The translations under genes and the position numbers were made by a program. A stretch of DNA of 64,000 nt from Bacillus cabrialesii. Lineage in GTDB: Bacteria; Bacillota; Bacilli; Bacillales; Bacillaceae. The DNA lies in NCBI RefSeq assembly GCF_004124315.2, contig NZ_CP096889.1, positions 2,649,001 through 2,713,000 on the forward strand, written 5' to 3'. Every line of letters begins with the position of its first letter. Positions within the stretch are counted from its first letter, which is position 1. Under the pieces are notes generated by a model. It was not told where the DNA came from, made no database searches, and worked only from the letters and a program-made list of their open reading frames with translations. Of this stretch, positions 1-8,223 are shown in pieces.

Positions 1-340
1 TGAAGGTTTGTCACACTTACCTCTTCCGACTTTGCAATTCAGGAAAGAGTATCGCCTTTTTTGACTGTGTTAGTTCATCCTGCAGAGCTGCTTGAATAAC
101 TATTAGTCTTTCCTCCCAAGCCTTAGTTCTTTTTCAATTGCAGCTTTTTCCACCAACCCTCTGACAAAATACGGTGCGGGCAGTACTTCCCGTTCCAGTC
201 TTGATGCTTGCGGATTCGATCAATGCCCCGGCTGCGGCCCCTATGATTATAACCCTCATAAAATGAACTCCTCCTGGGTATTGCTATGTAACAACTGCCT
301 GTCCAATAATGTGTTTTTAAGCATCCGAAGCCATTCATTA
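1..340 (-). pseudogene. Decayed coding remnant at window edge
   Basis: On the minus strand an ATG at 263 with a strong ribosome site (AGGAGG) opens a Rossmann-like start, MRVIIIGAAAGALIES. A second frame then reads ASRLEREVLPAPYFVRGLVE to a stop near 118, and a third frame near 20-110 gives a lysine-rich tail. Protein-like text in all three frames suggests a gene broken by frameshifts and deletions. I cannot name the family. Nothing else is evident before the next gene at 476. Confidence 0.35.
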
Positions 341-475
341 CATGTTTTCGGTTTTAAATAAATCCCTGATCTGCGCGGGTGAGCATAAAGTGATTACAAA
401 AAAAGCACCCCATCAGGGCGGCAAATTAGAAAGATATCCGTTTTCCCTTTTAACTTTACGTTTAAATGAATCCTT

Positions 476-1426
476 TTACATATTCTTATCTGCATTATTC
501 AATATCGATTTTTCACTCTGCATAGACGGCTCTTTATGTAAAGCCAAAATTAGAGTTATACCGATAATACAGAAAGCGCCCACCCATTGAAAAAAACCAA
601 ATGGCTCTTTTAGCCAAACAACAGTTGTCACAACTGCTGATAGTGGTTCTAAACTGCCTAACAGGCTTGTTTCTTTAGGTGAAAGGCTTTGCAAACTTTT
701 TATAAAGAACCAAAACGCAATCATTGTCCCAAACACTGTAACAAATAAAAGATATACATATGCCTCTGCGGTTAAGCTTTTAAAATCCATTTGCCATGGC
801 GGATGGATAAAACTTAATGCAAAACCGCCGATCATCATAGCCCAGCCTACAACAACAAGGGAATCAAATTTATTTAATAAACCAACGGCATATAACGTAT
901 AAAAAGCTGCCGCGAATCCTGATAAAACTCCCCATACTACGGTAATTTCCGGTACTGAAAGTTGAGATATTGAACCATTTGTCAGCAGAAAAAAGCACCC
1001 AGCCAGAGCAAGCCCTACTGTTACGATATCTTGCTTGGTAAGAGCGGATTGTTTTCGCAAAAGCGAGTAAAGAATGATGATTACCGGGGATAAATATTGT
1101 AATAGCGTAGCTACGGCTGCATTTCCATGCTGAATGGATGCCATATATGTGTACTGCACGGCAAGCATTCCAAACAATCCAAAAACAAGAAGCTGGCCAG
1201 CTGACGCTTTGTTTTTCCAAATCTCAATAATCTGAGACCGGTCCTTTCTAAACAATTGGAGCATTAAGAGTAAAATGCCCGCCGTAAGCAAGCGAATCGT
1301 TACAAACCAATTCACATCAACTTGATCATCTTGAAATAGTTTTTTTGCTACTGTCCCCCCTATTCCCCAACATGTCGCCCCTGTTATCACATAGAACAAT
1401 CCCATTCTCCTATTTGAAGCATTCAT
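476..1426 (-). CDS. EamA/DMT-family drug/metabolite exporter
   Basis: This 316-residue hydrophobic protein has about ten predicted membrane segments arranged as two EamA repeats, the usual size and layout of drug/metabolite transporters. The N-terminal repeat includes the GATCWGIGGT stretch typical of the family. The start is supported by GAGGT upstream of the ATG. It is divergent from an AraC-type regulator gene about 107 bases away, which suggests that regulator controls it. The exported substrate cannot be read from sequence. Confidence 0.8.
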   Translation of the reverse strand: MNASNRRMGLFYVITGATCWGIGGTVAKKLFQDDQVDVNWFVTIRLLTAGILLLMLQLFRKDRSQIIEIWKNKASAGQLLVFGLFGMLAVQYTYMASIQHGNAAVATLLQYLSPVIIILYSLLRKQSALTKQDIVTVGLALAGCFFLLTNGSISQLSVPEITVVWGVLSGFAAAFYTLYAVGLLNKFDSLVVVGWAMMIGGFALSFIHPPWQMDFKSLTAEAYVYLLFVTVFGTMIAFWFFIKSLQSLSPKETSLLGSLEPLSAVVTTVVWLKEPFGFFQWVGAFCIIGITLILALHKEPSMQSEKSILNNADKNM

Positions 1427-1533
1427 ACATGATACCTCGCTAATAAATATAATAATAGTGTTATAATAAATGCAAAACCACTTGAAAAATACTCAAATCA
1501 AACGAAAAAATATAAATATATTGAGGTGTCATT

Positions 1534-2420
1534 GTGCAAATAAAAGAATTCATGATTGATCAAAGCTTAAAAGAATTAACAGAGCACCGAACGGTAGAAC
1601 TGCCGGTTGCCTGTTACGAAACAAGGATCAATCAAAATAGAAATGGCTATATACCGCTTCATTGGCATGACGAAATTCAATTTGTTTTGATACGTAAAGG
1701 TATAGCTGTCTTTCAGATAAATGAAGAGAAAATAGAAGTTCACGAAGGGGATGGATTATTTATCAATAGCGGCTGCCTGCACATGGCAGAGGAAAAGGAT
1801 CACTCGGATTGCACTTACATTTGCTTAAATGTGTCACCCCATTTCGTTTTAGCTCAAGAACTTTATCCAAACTACGTACAGCCTTATATTTTTTCAACCA
1901 ATTTATCCTGCATATTTTTGGATGGAAATCAACATTGGGCACAAAACATTTTAAATGCTGTAAAAAAATAAATCAATTGGTTCAACAAAAGACATCACTC
2001 TATGAAATTGACATTACCATGCAATTAACTTTGATGTGGAAAAACTTGGTTGTTAATGGTTTTCAGTTGGAGTATGATCAATCTGAAATGATAAAAAGCC
2101 AGCGAATGAAACAAATGTTAAACTGGATACACCTCCATTACGCTGAAAAAATGACATTAGAGGACATTGCAAAGGCTGGCCAATTGAGCCGTTCTGAGTG
2201 CTGCCGTTATTTTAAACGAATGCTGAATAAGACGCCATTACGTTATGTATTGGATTATAGAATCCAAAAAAGCTTATTGCTGCTGCAACACCCGGAAACC
2301 AATGTTACAGAAGTGTCCTATCAAGTTGGCTTTAACAGCACCAGTTATTTCATAAGTAAATTTCAGCAAGCTATGAATATGACACCATTAACCTACAAAA
2401 AATTTCATATGGAGAATTAA
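1534..2420 (+). pseudogene. AraC-family regulator with frameshift at an A7 run
   Basis: The gene starts at GTG behind a TTGAGGTG ribosome site. The first frame (145 codons) encodes an N-terminal cupin-like sensing domain (HWHDEIQF) and stops right after seven A residues at 1962-1968. The following frame continues through a linker into a complete C-terminal AraC/XylS double helix-turn-helix (residues such as MTLEDIAKAGQLSRSECCRY and VSYQVGFNSTSYF). One extra A would restore a single protein of about 295 residues. It lies divergent to the EamA exporter and is its probable regulator. The shift may be a real mutation, phase-variable slippage or a sequencing error. Confidence 0.75.
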
Positions 2421-2458
2421 TGGATATTGATCCTCTTCATGGAAACTCTAAAAAAAGA

Positions 2459-2495
2459 AAAAGAAGATACAAAGTATAGTTTTGTATCTTCTTTG
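2459..2495 (+). terminator. Intrinsic terminator after the AraC-type gene
   Basis: AAAGAAGATACAAA and TTTTGTATCTTCTTT form a stem of about 14 bp with a short loop, followed by a T-rich stretch. It lies 39 bases after the AraC-type stop codon. Confidence 0.7.
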
Positions 2496-2535
2496 TTCGT
2501 TCGAGATCCTTTTAAAGTAAAGGAAAAAAGTTTGA

Positions 2536-3039
2536 TTACATTTTCGGGGCTTCCAAACCAAATTTTGTCCACTCCTCTTTTGCTGGACCATAAATACCTG
2601 GAACAGTTACATCCGCTTGTCTCATAAGAACAGTCATTTGACCCCGATGGTGAGTTTGATGTTGAATTAAAAACATCAAAAGTGACCCATTTGGCATTTG
2701 TTGACCAATAAAGTTGATGCGTTCTTGAAGGGTATGGTCAGTCCATTGTTTTTTTAACGCCTGTACAAATGCATTACTGGCTTCATGATAGCTGTCAGCT
2801 ATAAACTGAGCTGAAGAAGGAACTGGATAATCTTCATCTGGAGCGTGAAACGTTAAGTTTGTGTTTGAGGTAATAATGCGAATAGCAGCAACAGTATGCC
2901 AAGCAATACGGCCTAAAGTCCAGTTTTGTGAAGTTATTTCTTGTTTAAGTGATTCATCAGTTAGACGATTTAGCAGTTTCTGTGTAGCATCGGCTTCGAA
3001 CTCCCAAGATTTCAAAAAATGGTCTAAGGTTTGAAACAC
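2536..3039 (-). CDS. DinB-family putative metal-dependent protein
   Basis: This 167-residue protein has the DinB four-helix-bundle pattern with the expected metal ligands: a histidine in IAWHTVAAIRI (about residue 48) and the paired histidines of HQTHHRGQMTVLMRQ near the C terminus. Family members include thiol- and damage-related proteins, but most have no assigned reaction. The start chosen is GTG, because TAGGAGG stands 8 bases upstream; an earlier ATG lacks a ribosome site. It converges with the AraC-type gene. Confidence 0.75.
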   Translation of the reverse strand: MFQTLDHFLKSWEFEADATQKLLNRLTDESLKQEITSQNWTLGRIAWHTVAAIRIITSNTNLTFHAPDEDYPVPSSAQFIADSYHEASNAFVQALKKQWTDHTLQERINFIGQQMPNGSLLMFLIQHQTHHRGQMTVLMRQADVTVPGIYGPAKEEWTKFGLEAPKM

Positions 3040-3312
3040 AATAATCCTCCTAATCAATTTTTGGTAATATTTATAAATCTATAGTTTCATTATAATGCCC
3101 CGTTAAGTGAAAAAGAACAACCTTTATACAAAAATGATCTAAGGAAAAGGCATCACAACATTCTTATAAAAATCAAAACATCGCATTCTTTTTACGGCAT
3201 GGTGACAGCCCAGTGGATTAATCGCTGAAAGTCTCCACGCTCACTCCAATATGCTGATAAACCCGTTAGTATATGGCCTTTTTCAAGATAAGAAAAATAA
3301 GGAGAGTGTAGT

Positions 3313-3771
3313 ATGAGTATCGACATTAAAGCAGTAACTGAGGATAATCGTGCCGCTATTCTTGCTTTGCATGTTAGCGAGAATCAAACATCATATATTG
3401 AATCAGCAAAAGCATGTTTAGAGGATGCAAAAGAATGTCACGATTATAAACCAGTCGGACTTTACCATGAAGGAGATCTAGTCGGTTTTGCAATGTATGG
3501 GCTGTTTCCTGAGTATGATGAAGATAATAAAAATGGAAGAGTCTGGCTTGATCGATTCTTTATTGATGAACATTATCAAGGAAAAGGGTTAGGAAAAAAA
3601 ATGCTCAAAGCTCTCATTCAGCATCTTGCTGGTCTATATCAATGTAAGAGAATTTATTTAAGTATATTTGAAAATAATATTCATGCTCTTCGCCTTTACC
3701 AAAGGTTTGGTTTTCAATTTAATGGTGAGCTCGATTTTAATGGCGAGAAGGTCATGGTAAAAGAACTGTAG
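3313..3771 (+). CDS. bltD: GNAT acetyltransferase, BltD-like (spermine/spermidine acetyltransferase)
   Basis: The 152-residue protein is a single GNAT domain. Motif A is visible as DRFFIDEHYQGKGLGKKM (acetyl-CoA binding), followed by the motif B region NNIHALRLYQRFGF. From memory it matches B. subtilis BltD, which acetylates polyamines and is normally cotranscribed with the blt efflux gene. The start is supported by AAGGAGAG. No blt gene precedes it here: about 270 non-coding bases separate it from the divergent DinB gene, so it appears to be orphaned. The symbol rests on recall of length and sequence. Confidence 0.75.
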   Translation: MSIDIKAVTEDNRAAILALHVSENQTSYIESAKACLEDAKECHDYKPVGLYHEGDLVGFAMYGLFPEYDEDNKNGRVWLDRFFIDEHYQGKGLGKKMLKALIQHLAGLYQCKRIYLSIFENNIHALRLYQRFGFQFNGELDFNGEKVMVKEL

Positions 3772-3837
3772 GTTCTTAAATGGTTTCGCCCCCACTCGAT
3801 CTGCGACGATTTAAAAAGGAGGCGATTAATTTTTTCA

Positions 3838-4692
3838 TTACTTTAATGAGCTATAAATCCTTTCCGTATACTTAGTGATGCCTTCATCGTAATCCGGATA
3901 CTTATATCCAAGACTTTCTGATACAGCTTTTGAATATTTTCTAAATAATGCATAGCAAGTGAATAACGACTTCCACATTTCTTGATATCCATTCACAGAA
4001 TATGTAGTCATTAGCTCTTCCCATTCTTTATTGGAAAGGTAACGTTTCATAAATTTATAGTTCTTCCCCATACTACATGTATACCCTTGCTGGGATGCGA
4101 TATGCCAAGCCATCATTCTTAATAAATTACGACGTACAATTTCATTTAAATGGTCTATGGCAAAAAGGATTTCTTTTCTTGCTAATCCTTTTACTACGTA
4201 AGTCGAAACCATCCAGAACTCATTACAGCAATCATCAAATTCCCTTGCCGTCGGCTTTTTGATCCAATATTGACGATCATTTGGGATCACTTTATTTGTG
4301 ATGAAAGTATCCTTATCAAGCAAGACCTCAACCAAACCATCACTCTCAGCAAAATAATCTTCTACTTCATTAATTGGAATAAGGGTGAGATCTAATTTGT
4401 TGCCATCCTCAAAAAGAATGATGTAAGAAAACCAATTATCTAATTCGGGAGGAAAAAGCTCCATATCTTCGGGTTTTTGCATCATAATCCGATTCCCAAA
4501 GATTTCGAGCCAGCGATCACTTTCTGTAAAAGATTCCATATCAGTTACAAAATACGAAATGTCGTAATCTTGGAATTTGTCTGGGGGAATATTTTTGTTT
4601 GTACGCGACCCTTCCAAAGTGACCAATCGAACTCTTTCATCCTTCAAAGCAAAGTCTAAAAAAATGCCCATCATTTCCTGTTCACTTCGCAT
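3838..4692 (-). CDS. aadK: Aminoglycoside 6-adenylyltransferase AadK
   Basis: This 284-residue protein has the nucleotidyltransferase signature LVTLEGSRTNKN followed by DYDISYFVTD, with the acidic pair that binds the metal-ATP, and then the helical C-terminal domain typical of streptomycin 6-adenylyltransferases. AadK transfers AMP to the 6-hydroxyl of streptomycin. Length and sequence match the chromosomal aadK of B. subtilis. It converges on the bltD-like gene. The start ATG lies behind GGAGG. Confidence 0.88.
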   Translation of the reverse strand: MRSEQEMMGIFLDFALKDERVRLVTLEGSRTNKNIPPDKFQDYDISYFVTDMESFTESDRWLEIFGNRIMMQKPEDMELFPPELDNWFSYIILFEDGNKLDLTLIPINEVEDYFAESDGLVEVLLDKDTFITNKVIPNDRQYWIKKPTAREFDDCCNEFWMVSTYVVKGLARKEILFAIDHLNEIVRRNLLRMMAWHIASQQGYTCSMGKNYKFMKRYLSNKEWEELMTTYSVNGYQEMWKSLFTCYALFRKYSKAVSESLGYKYPDYDEGITKYTERIYSSLK

Positions 4693-5184
4693 TGCGTGTA
4701 TTCCTCCGTTTCAGGCTTTTCTTCTTGCAGCAAAAATATCCCAACTCCAAAATCCGAATATTGATCTAATTATGAAACAAATACTTTTTCATATCAATTA
4801 TGCTTAGCCCTTCTAGAGACAGCTAGGAGCTGTTCCTGCTAAAACGCTAATAGATAAGAAAAAATGATCCTCCTTTATCTTAAAATATTGATAAGAACTA
4901 TGCGAATATAAATCCTATCTATCGGGTTAAGTACTCTTCATTTTGTGAGGAAATGTTCTTTCCTTTATGGACTATTGTTGCTCAAAAGAGAAAGTTGAAA
5001 TGCCTTTCTATGTGGGATGAATCAAGGCTTAGAAATATAAAAAACCACGAAGCTTATTTGAAGAAGCTTTGCGGTCTTTAGGTGTCATCCATTTTGATAA
5101 AGATTTCCTCTTCTCTTACGAATCAATTGTCTGAGAAGATAGATTCATTTGGACCATGTGAGATGAATCCAAGGCTTAGGAGTT
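4693..5184. other. Non-coding stretch with short direct repeat
   Basis: I see no gene here. A near-identical direct repeat of about 24 bases occurs at 5011-5034 and 5156-5179; both copies share GATGAATC and AAGGCTTAG. The second copy ends just before the stop codon of the flavin-reductase-like gene. A terminator-like hairpin lies between the copies. Confidence 0.45.
5040..5083 (-). terminator. Terminator-like hairpin downstream of flavin reductase gene
   Basis: On the minus strand an imperfect stem built from ACCGCAAAGCTT and AAGCTTCGTGGT is followed by TTTTTTA. It is about 100 bases past the stop of the flavin-reductase-like gene. Confidence 0.5.
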
Positions 5185-5751
5185 TTAAGCATCGGGATAA
5201 AATTCGTGTTGACGCTCCTCAGCTTTACTATTTAATATTCTGTAGGTAGACTTTCCAATATGAAGCGGAATATCCAATTTTTCTAAATTTGGCATGCCAT
5301 TTTTTAAGAAAAGCTCTTTATCTTGATATCTCTGTAAAACTTCTCCCACAATCCACTCTTGATCACCCAAAGTGGAAATACTGTGTACTTTGCACTCATA
5401 AGCAAAATATGCATCAGCTAAAATCGGTATCTCAGCTTTTATTCCTTCTTCATATTGAATATGAAATTCTTCAAACTTATTTATATCTCTGCCGCTATGG
5501 GTGCCTAATGCTTGAATTAATTCTGAACATCTCCCTGGAAGAAAATTCACACCGAAAACACCGCTTTTCTCAATCATTTGGTAAGTATATGTCTCTTTGT
5601 TTACTGATACCCCATACATTCCGGGAGAAGATCCGATATACGTATGCCAGCCAGAAGACATTGCGTTTTTTTCACCTTCATATTGAGACGTAATGACAGC
5701 TATCATTCCAGGGTAGGCGTACCAAATTGGTTTATCTATCGGCGCTCTCAT
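5185..5751 (-). CDS. Flavin reductase-like (FMN-binding split barrel) protein
   Basis: The 188-residue protein resembles the flavin reductase-like/DIM6-NTAB domain. It has an early aromatic stretch (KPIWYAYPGMIAVITSQ), a core SSGWHTYIGSSPGMYGVSV, and the FGVNFLPG segment expected for FMN contact. Such proteins bind FMN and reduce it with NAD(P)H or act on flavin-linked substrates. The ATG at 5751 was chosen because AAAGGAG stands 8 bases before it; one ATG is closer, and a long N-terminal extension lacks a ribosome site. It follows a 54-codon ORF and probably belongs to the same MerR-controlled transcript. The exact substrate is unknown. Confidence 0.7.
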   Translation of the reverse strand: MRAPIDKPIWYAYPGMIAVITSQYEGEKNAMSSGWHTYIGSSPGMYGVSVNKETYTYQMIEKSGVFGVNFLPGRCSELIQALGTHSGRDINKFEEFHIQYEEGIKAEIPILADAYFAYECKVHSISTLGDQEWIVGEVLQRYQDKELFLKNGMPNLEKLDIPLHIGKSTYRILNSKAEERQHEFYPDA

Positions 5752-5786
5752 ATTCATCGCTCCTTTTGGTTTAGATTCAATTCTAA

Positions 5787-5951
5787 TCAGAATTTGCGAT
5801 ACGACAAATGGAAGTCGCTGCAACATATTTTGTAAGTTATATGCATTCTATGCTTAATCGCAAGTCTTACATCATCATATGCTTTGGCTACATCTAGGTA
5901 CTTCTTCAAATTGACCATTCGTTTTAGGTAAAAACCATCTTCATTTGTCAT
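5787..5951 (-). CDS. Small ORF first in a MerR-controlled transcript
   Basis: This ORF encodes 54 residues beginning MTNEDGFYLKRMVNLKKYL. AAAGGATGG precedes the ATG at 9 bases, and a very good promoter with a MerR dyad lies about 45 bases upstream. The C-terminal third (from HITYKI on) is less convincing, so this may be a truncated gene. I do not recognise the family. Its value is positional: it sits between the operator and the flavin-reductase-like gene. Confidence 0.45.
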   Translation of the reverse strand: MTNEDGFYLKRMVNLKKYLDVAKAYDDVRLAIKHRMHITYKICCSDFHLSYRKF

Positions 5952-5994
5952 CTTATACATCCATCCTTTCAAATATTCATTAGAAGATGCACAC

Positions 5995-6025
5995 ATCATA
6001 AACCCTATAGCAACTATAGGGTCAA
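5995..6025 (-). promoter_or_regulatory. MerR-type promoter with 19-bp spacer and operator dyad
   Basis: On the minus strand TTGACC (6020-6025) and TATGAT (5995-6000) are separated by exactly 19 bases. The spacer contains the perfect dyad ACCCTATAG-N3-CTATAGGGT. An over-long 19-bp spacer filled by a dyad is the signature of promoters activated by MerR-family regulators through DNA distortion. The adjacent upstream gene encodes such a regulator. Confidence 0.85.
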
Positions 6026-6033
6026 TGGGTTCG

Positions 6034-6879
6034 TTATTTTTTTAGCACTCTTAATTCTGTGAGGAAGTTTTCTTCTCTTAATGAGTTAAAGTCGATTGGA
6101 AGAGACACTTGATATACTTTTCCATCTGTTTGGATGCCATGAGATACAATATGTTGATATAGTTTTTGATAGTATTCATCATAATTTTTTGCAGACCAAT
6201 CAAATGCGATACATACATATTCACCGGACGGGATCGTAACTAATCTTATGTTTTTTTCTTGTGTGTCTATCTTTTTCTCCTTGCAAACAGCCGTATAAAT
6301 ACTGTTGCAATAAATGTCACGAGAATCTTTATAGGGCTTAAAATCATAAATGAATCCATAATAGTTATCTACTACATCCCCTATTTTTTCTAGGACATCA
6401 GCCAGCTTTCTGTAATACAATTCTGATTGATTATGAGGATTAACTTGAGGCGTCTCTACTTTTAATATTGTTTGTTCATCTAGATACCGATAATAAACGA
6501 AACCCTCATCTTTTTTACTGCATATGTCTAATTGTTCATTAAGCTGATTCCTTCTCCTATGAAGTAATTGGCGAGCACGTTCGAGTTTCTCCATTTCTTG
6601 CATAATAATGTTTTCTTGCTTCTCAAGAAATTGTTGCATATGTTCAGGGGTACAAGCAGATGAGCTGAAATGTTTGATTTCTTCCAGAGGCGTTTTCATA
6701 TATTTTAAATACTTGATAATATCTAAATAAAAGAACTGTTTAACATGGTAGTACCGATAGCCATTATCCTGATCTGTATAATAAGGCTTGAAAACTCCGA
6801 TCCTATCATAATAGCGTAATGTTTGAATTGAAATGTTATTGAGACGGGCTGTTTCTCCAATTGTAAAATATTCCTTCAT
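6034..6879 (-). CDS. MerR-family transcriptional regulator (BmrR/BltR type)
   Basis: The 281-residue protein begins with a MerR winged helix (YFTIGETARLNNISIQTLRY), followed by a coiled-coil region around residues 80-120 and a C-terminal GyrI-like/BmrR-type ligand-binding domain (residues about 125-280), the size typical of multidrug-sensing MerR proteins. The ATG at 6879 was chosen because AAAGGATGA precedes it at good spacing. The dyad promoter immediately downstream reads into the flavin-reductase-like gene, making that the probable target. It is related in layout to BltR, but no blt pump gene is present here. Confidence 0.82.
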   Translation of the reverse strand: MKEYFTIGETARLNNISIQTLRYYDRIGVFKPYYTDQDNGYRYYHVKQFFYLDIIKYLKYMKTPLEEIKHFSSSACTPEHMQQFLEKQENIIMQEMEKLERARQLLHRRRNQLNEQLDICSKKDEGFVYYRYLDEQTILKVETPQVNPHNQSELYYRKLADVLEKIGDVVDNYYGFIYDFKPYKDSRDIYCNSIYTAVCKEKKIDTQEKNIRLVTIPSGEYVCIAFDWSAKNYDEYYQKLYQHIVSHGIQTDGKVYQVSLPIDFNSLREENFLTELRVLKK

Positions 6880-7195
6880 CAATCTCATCCTTTCTAACAA
6901 TTCTTTCTTCCGCTATACACGGTTATCTTTAAAATCCTTACTGAATGATTCTTGAGAAAAACCGGTTTCAGACGATCTTCTTTTCGTTCTTTGTTAAATC
7001 ATATCACCAAAATGATCATTCCTGATTCATAACGATTACTCGTTAAACAGGCACAAAAAACTTGAATCTATAGTCACTATAGGGTCAAGTGAATATTGAT
7101 CGTATCTTACATTTGTTTAATGAAATAGGTTGTTTTATTAATGTTTTGTTTATTTTGTCCAGACACCAATGAGGGCGAAGGGAAAGAAACGGAAG
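6880..7195. other. Upstream region of MerR gene
   Basis: No gene is visible. The stretch is A/T rich and includes a second MerR-type dyad, described separately. Confidence 0.4.
7062..7088 (-). promoter_or_regulatory. Second MerR-type operator-like dyad upstream of the MerR gene
   Basis: The core CTATAG-N3-CTATAG, flanked by TTGA and TCAA on opposite sides, closely matches the dyad at 6002-6022. On the minus strand it starts with TTGACC, but no good -10 hexamer stands 19 bases on (AAGTTT). It lies about 185 bases before the MerR start and may serve autoregulation. Confidence 0.55.
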
Positions 7196-7227
7196 GAAAA
7201 AAGCTGCTGACGGGAAGTCAGCAGCTA
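7196..7227 (-). terminator. Terminator after the ZinT-like gene
   Basis: GCTGCTGAC and GTCAGCAGC pair across a short loop, and on the minus strand TTTTTT follows. Confidence 0.75.
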
Positions 7228-7310
7228 ATACAGAAGAATCAAAGCATTAAATCACCATAAAGGATTAGGCGTGTTTATTGAATGTGTAAAAGAGTCATAT
7301 TACTCCTCAT

Positions 7311-8066
7311 TTAATGCGCCATCATCTCATGGGCGATATCATGACCATCCATTTCTGACGGGTAGTAGGTAGGCCAGTGTTTGACTTCATTAAGTAAAGC
7401 TTCACGGTCATCACCCCAATACAGATGGTAATGACCAGCTTTAGTCGGATCGATACTATGATCACTAAACTGAATATACTGAGGGAGCCCTTCAGCTTCT
7501 TTAGCTCGTTTGAATATGTATCTTACCCCTCTATTGCCCGCATCATATGTTAGAATTTCGTATCCGTCATACGTATACTCGCCAGAATATTCTTTTCCGT
7601 TTTTGAAGAACGTTACAGCATTTTTTTGAATTAAGATGCGGTCAACATCTGTTTTATACCCTTTTTTATAATACTCTTTATATTCTTCAGCTGTCTTGTC
7701 ACCTTCATGTTCTGATTTATATGAAAATACTTCGTCAAGAGTACCATCTTGCAGGTATGGATATACAGATTGCCAGTCTCCTTCCCAATCAGAAAGCGGG
7801 CGATCCTTTACTTGGCTGTTTTTAAAATAGCCTTCATAAATTTTTTCTGTTTTTTCATCATGTGCATGACTATGATCGTGAGAATGTTCGTGTGTGTGAC
7901 TTTCAGATGTTTGGTCTTGCGTTTTAGAAGAGTCTTCTTCAACTGCTGAGGATGATGTTGTTTTATGAGACTCACCTTTTGATGAACCGGTAGTCTGACA
8001 TCCTGCCAATACGAGTAATGAACCTATAGCGAATATACCTAACCTCTTTGCAAATAAAATCTTCAT
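7311..8066 (-). CDS. yrpE: ZinT-like zinc-binding lipoprotein YrpE
   Basis: This 251-residue protein starts with a lipoprotein signal peptide ending in the lipobox LVLAGC (cysteine about residue 22). A Ser/Thr-rich linker and a histidine cluster (HTHEHSHDHSHAHD, about residues 57-70) follow, then a ZinT domain with conserved end motifs GHYHLYWGDD and GHDIAHEMMAH. It is expected to be membrane-anchored on the outside and to buffer or deliver zinc under starvation. A Zur box overlaps its promoter, as expected for a zinc-deficiency gene. The ribosome site is AAAAGGAG. Confidence 0.88.
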   Translation of the reverse strand: MKILFAKRLGIFAIGSLLVLAGCQTTGSSKGESHKTTSSSAVEEDSSKTQDQTSESHTHEHSHDHSHAHDEKTEKIYEGYFKNSQVKDRPLSDWEGDWQSVYPYLQDGTLDEVFSYKSEHEGDKTAEEYKEYYKKGYKTDVDRILIQKNAVTFFKNGKEYSGEYTYDGYEILTYDAGNRGVRYIFKRAKEAEGLPQYIQFSDHSIDPTKAGHYHLYWGDDREALLNEVKHWPTYYPSEMDGHDIAHEMMAH

Positions 8067-8086
8067 TCCAACACTCCTTTTTTATT

Positions 8087-8115
8087 AAATCGAAAACATT
8101 ACGATTTATATTATA
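8087..8115 (-). promoter_or_regulatory. Zur box and promoter of yrpE
   Basis: Positions 8087-8107 form a 21-base dyad, AAATCG on one side and ATTACGATTT on the other, differing from the Bacillus Zur consensus at about two places. The -10 hexamer TATAAT (minus strand, 8110-8115) lies directly upstream, so bound Zur would cover the start point. Confidence 0.8.
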
Positions 8116-8195
8116 CATATATCTCTTGGAAACATCAAAGGGAAAATGCTCCTCATATTACTGAATCGTATCTGGCAGCGGATGGCCAATATCAA

Positions 8196-8223
8196 TTAAA
8201 AAACTGACTTTGTCAGTCAGTTT
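8196..8223 (-). terminator. Terminator overlapping the sigZ stop codon
   Basis: On the minus strand AACTGAC and GTCAGTT form a stem whose 5' arm includes the end of sigZ, followed by TTTT. Confidence 0.6.
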
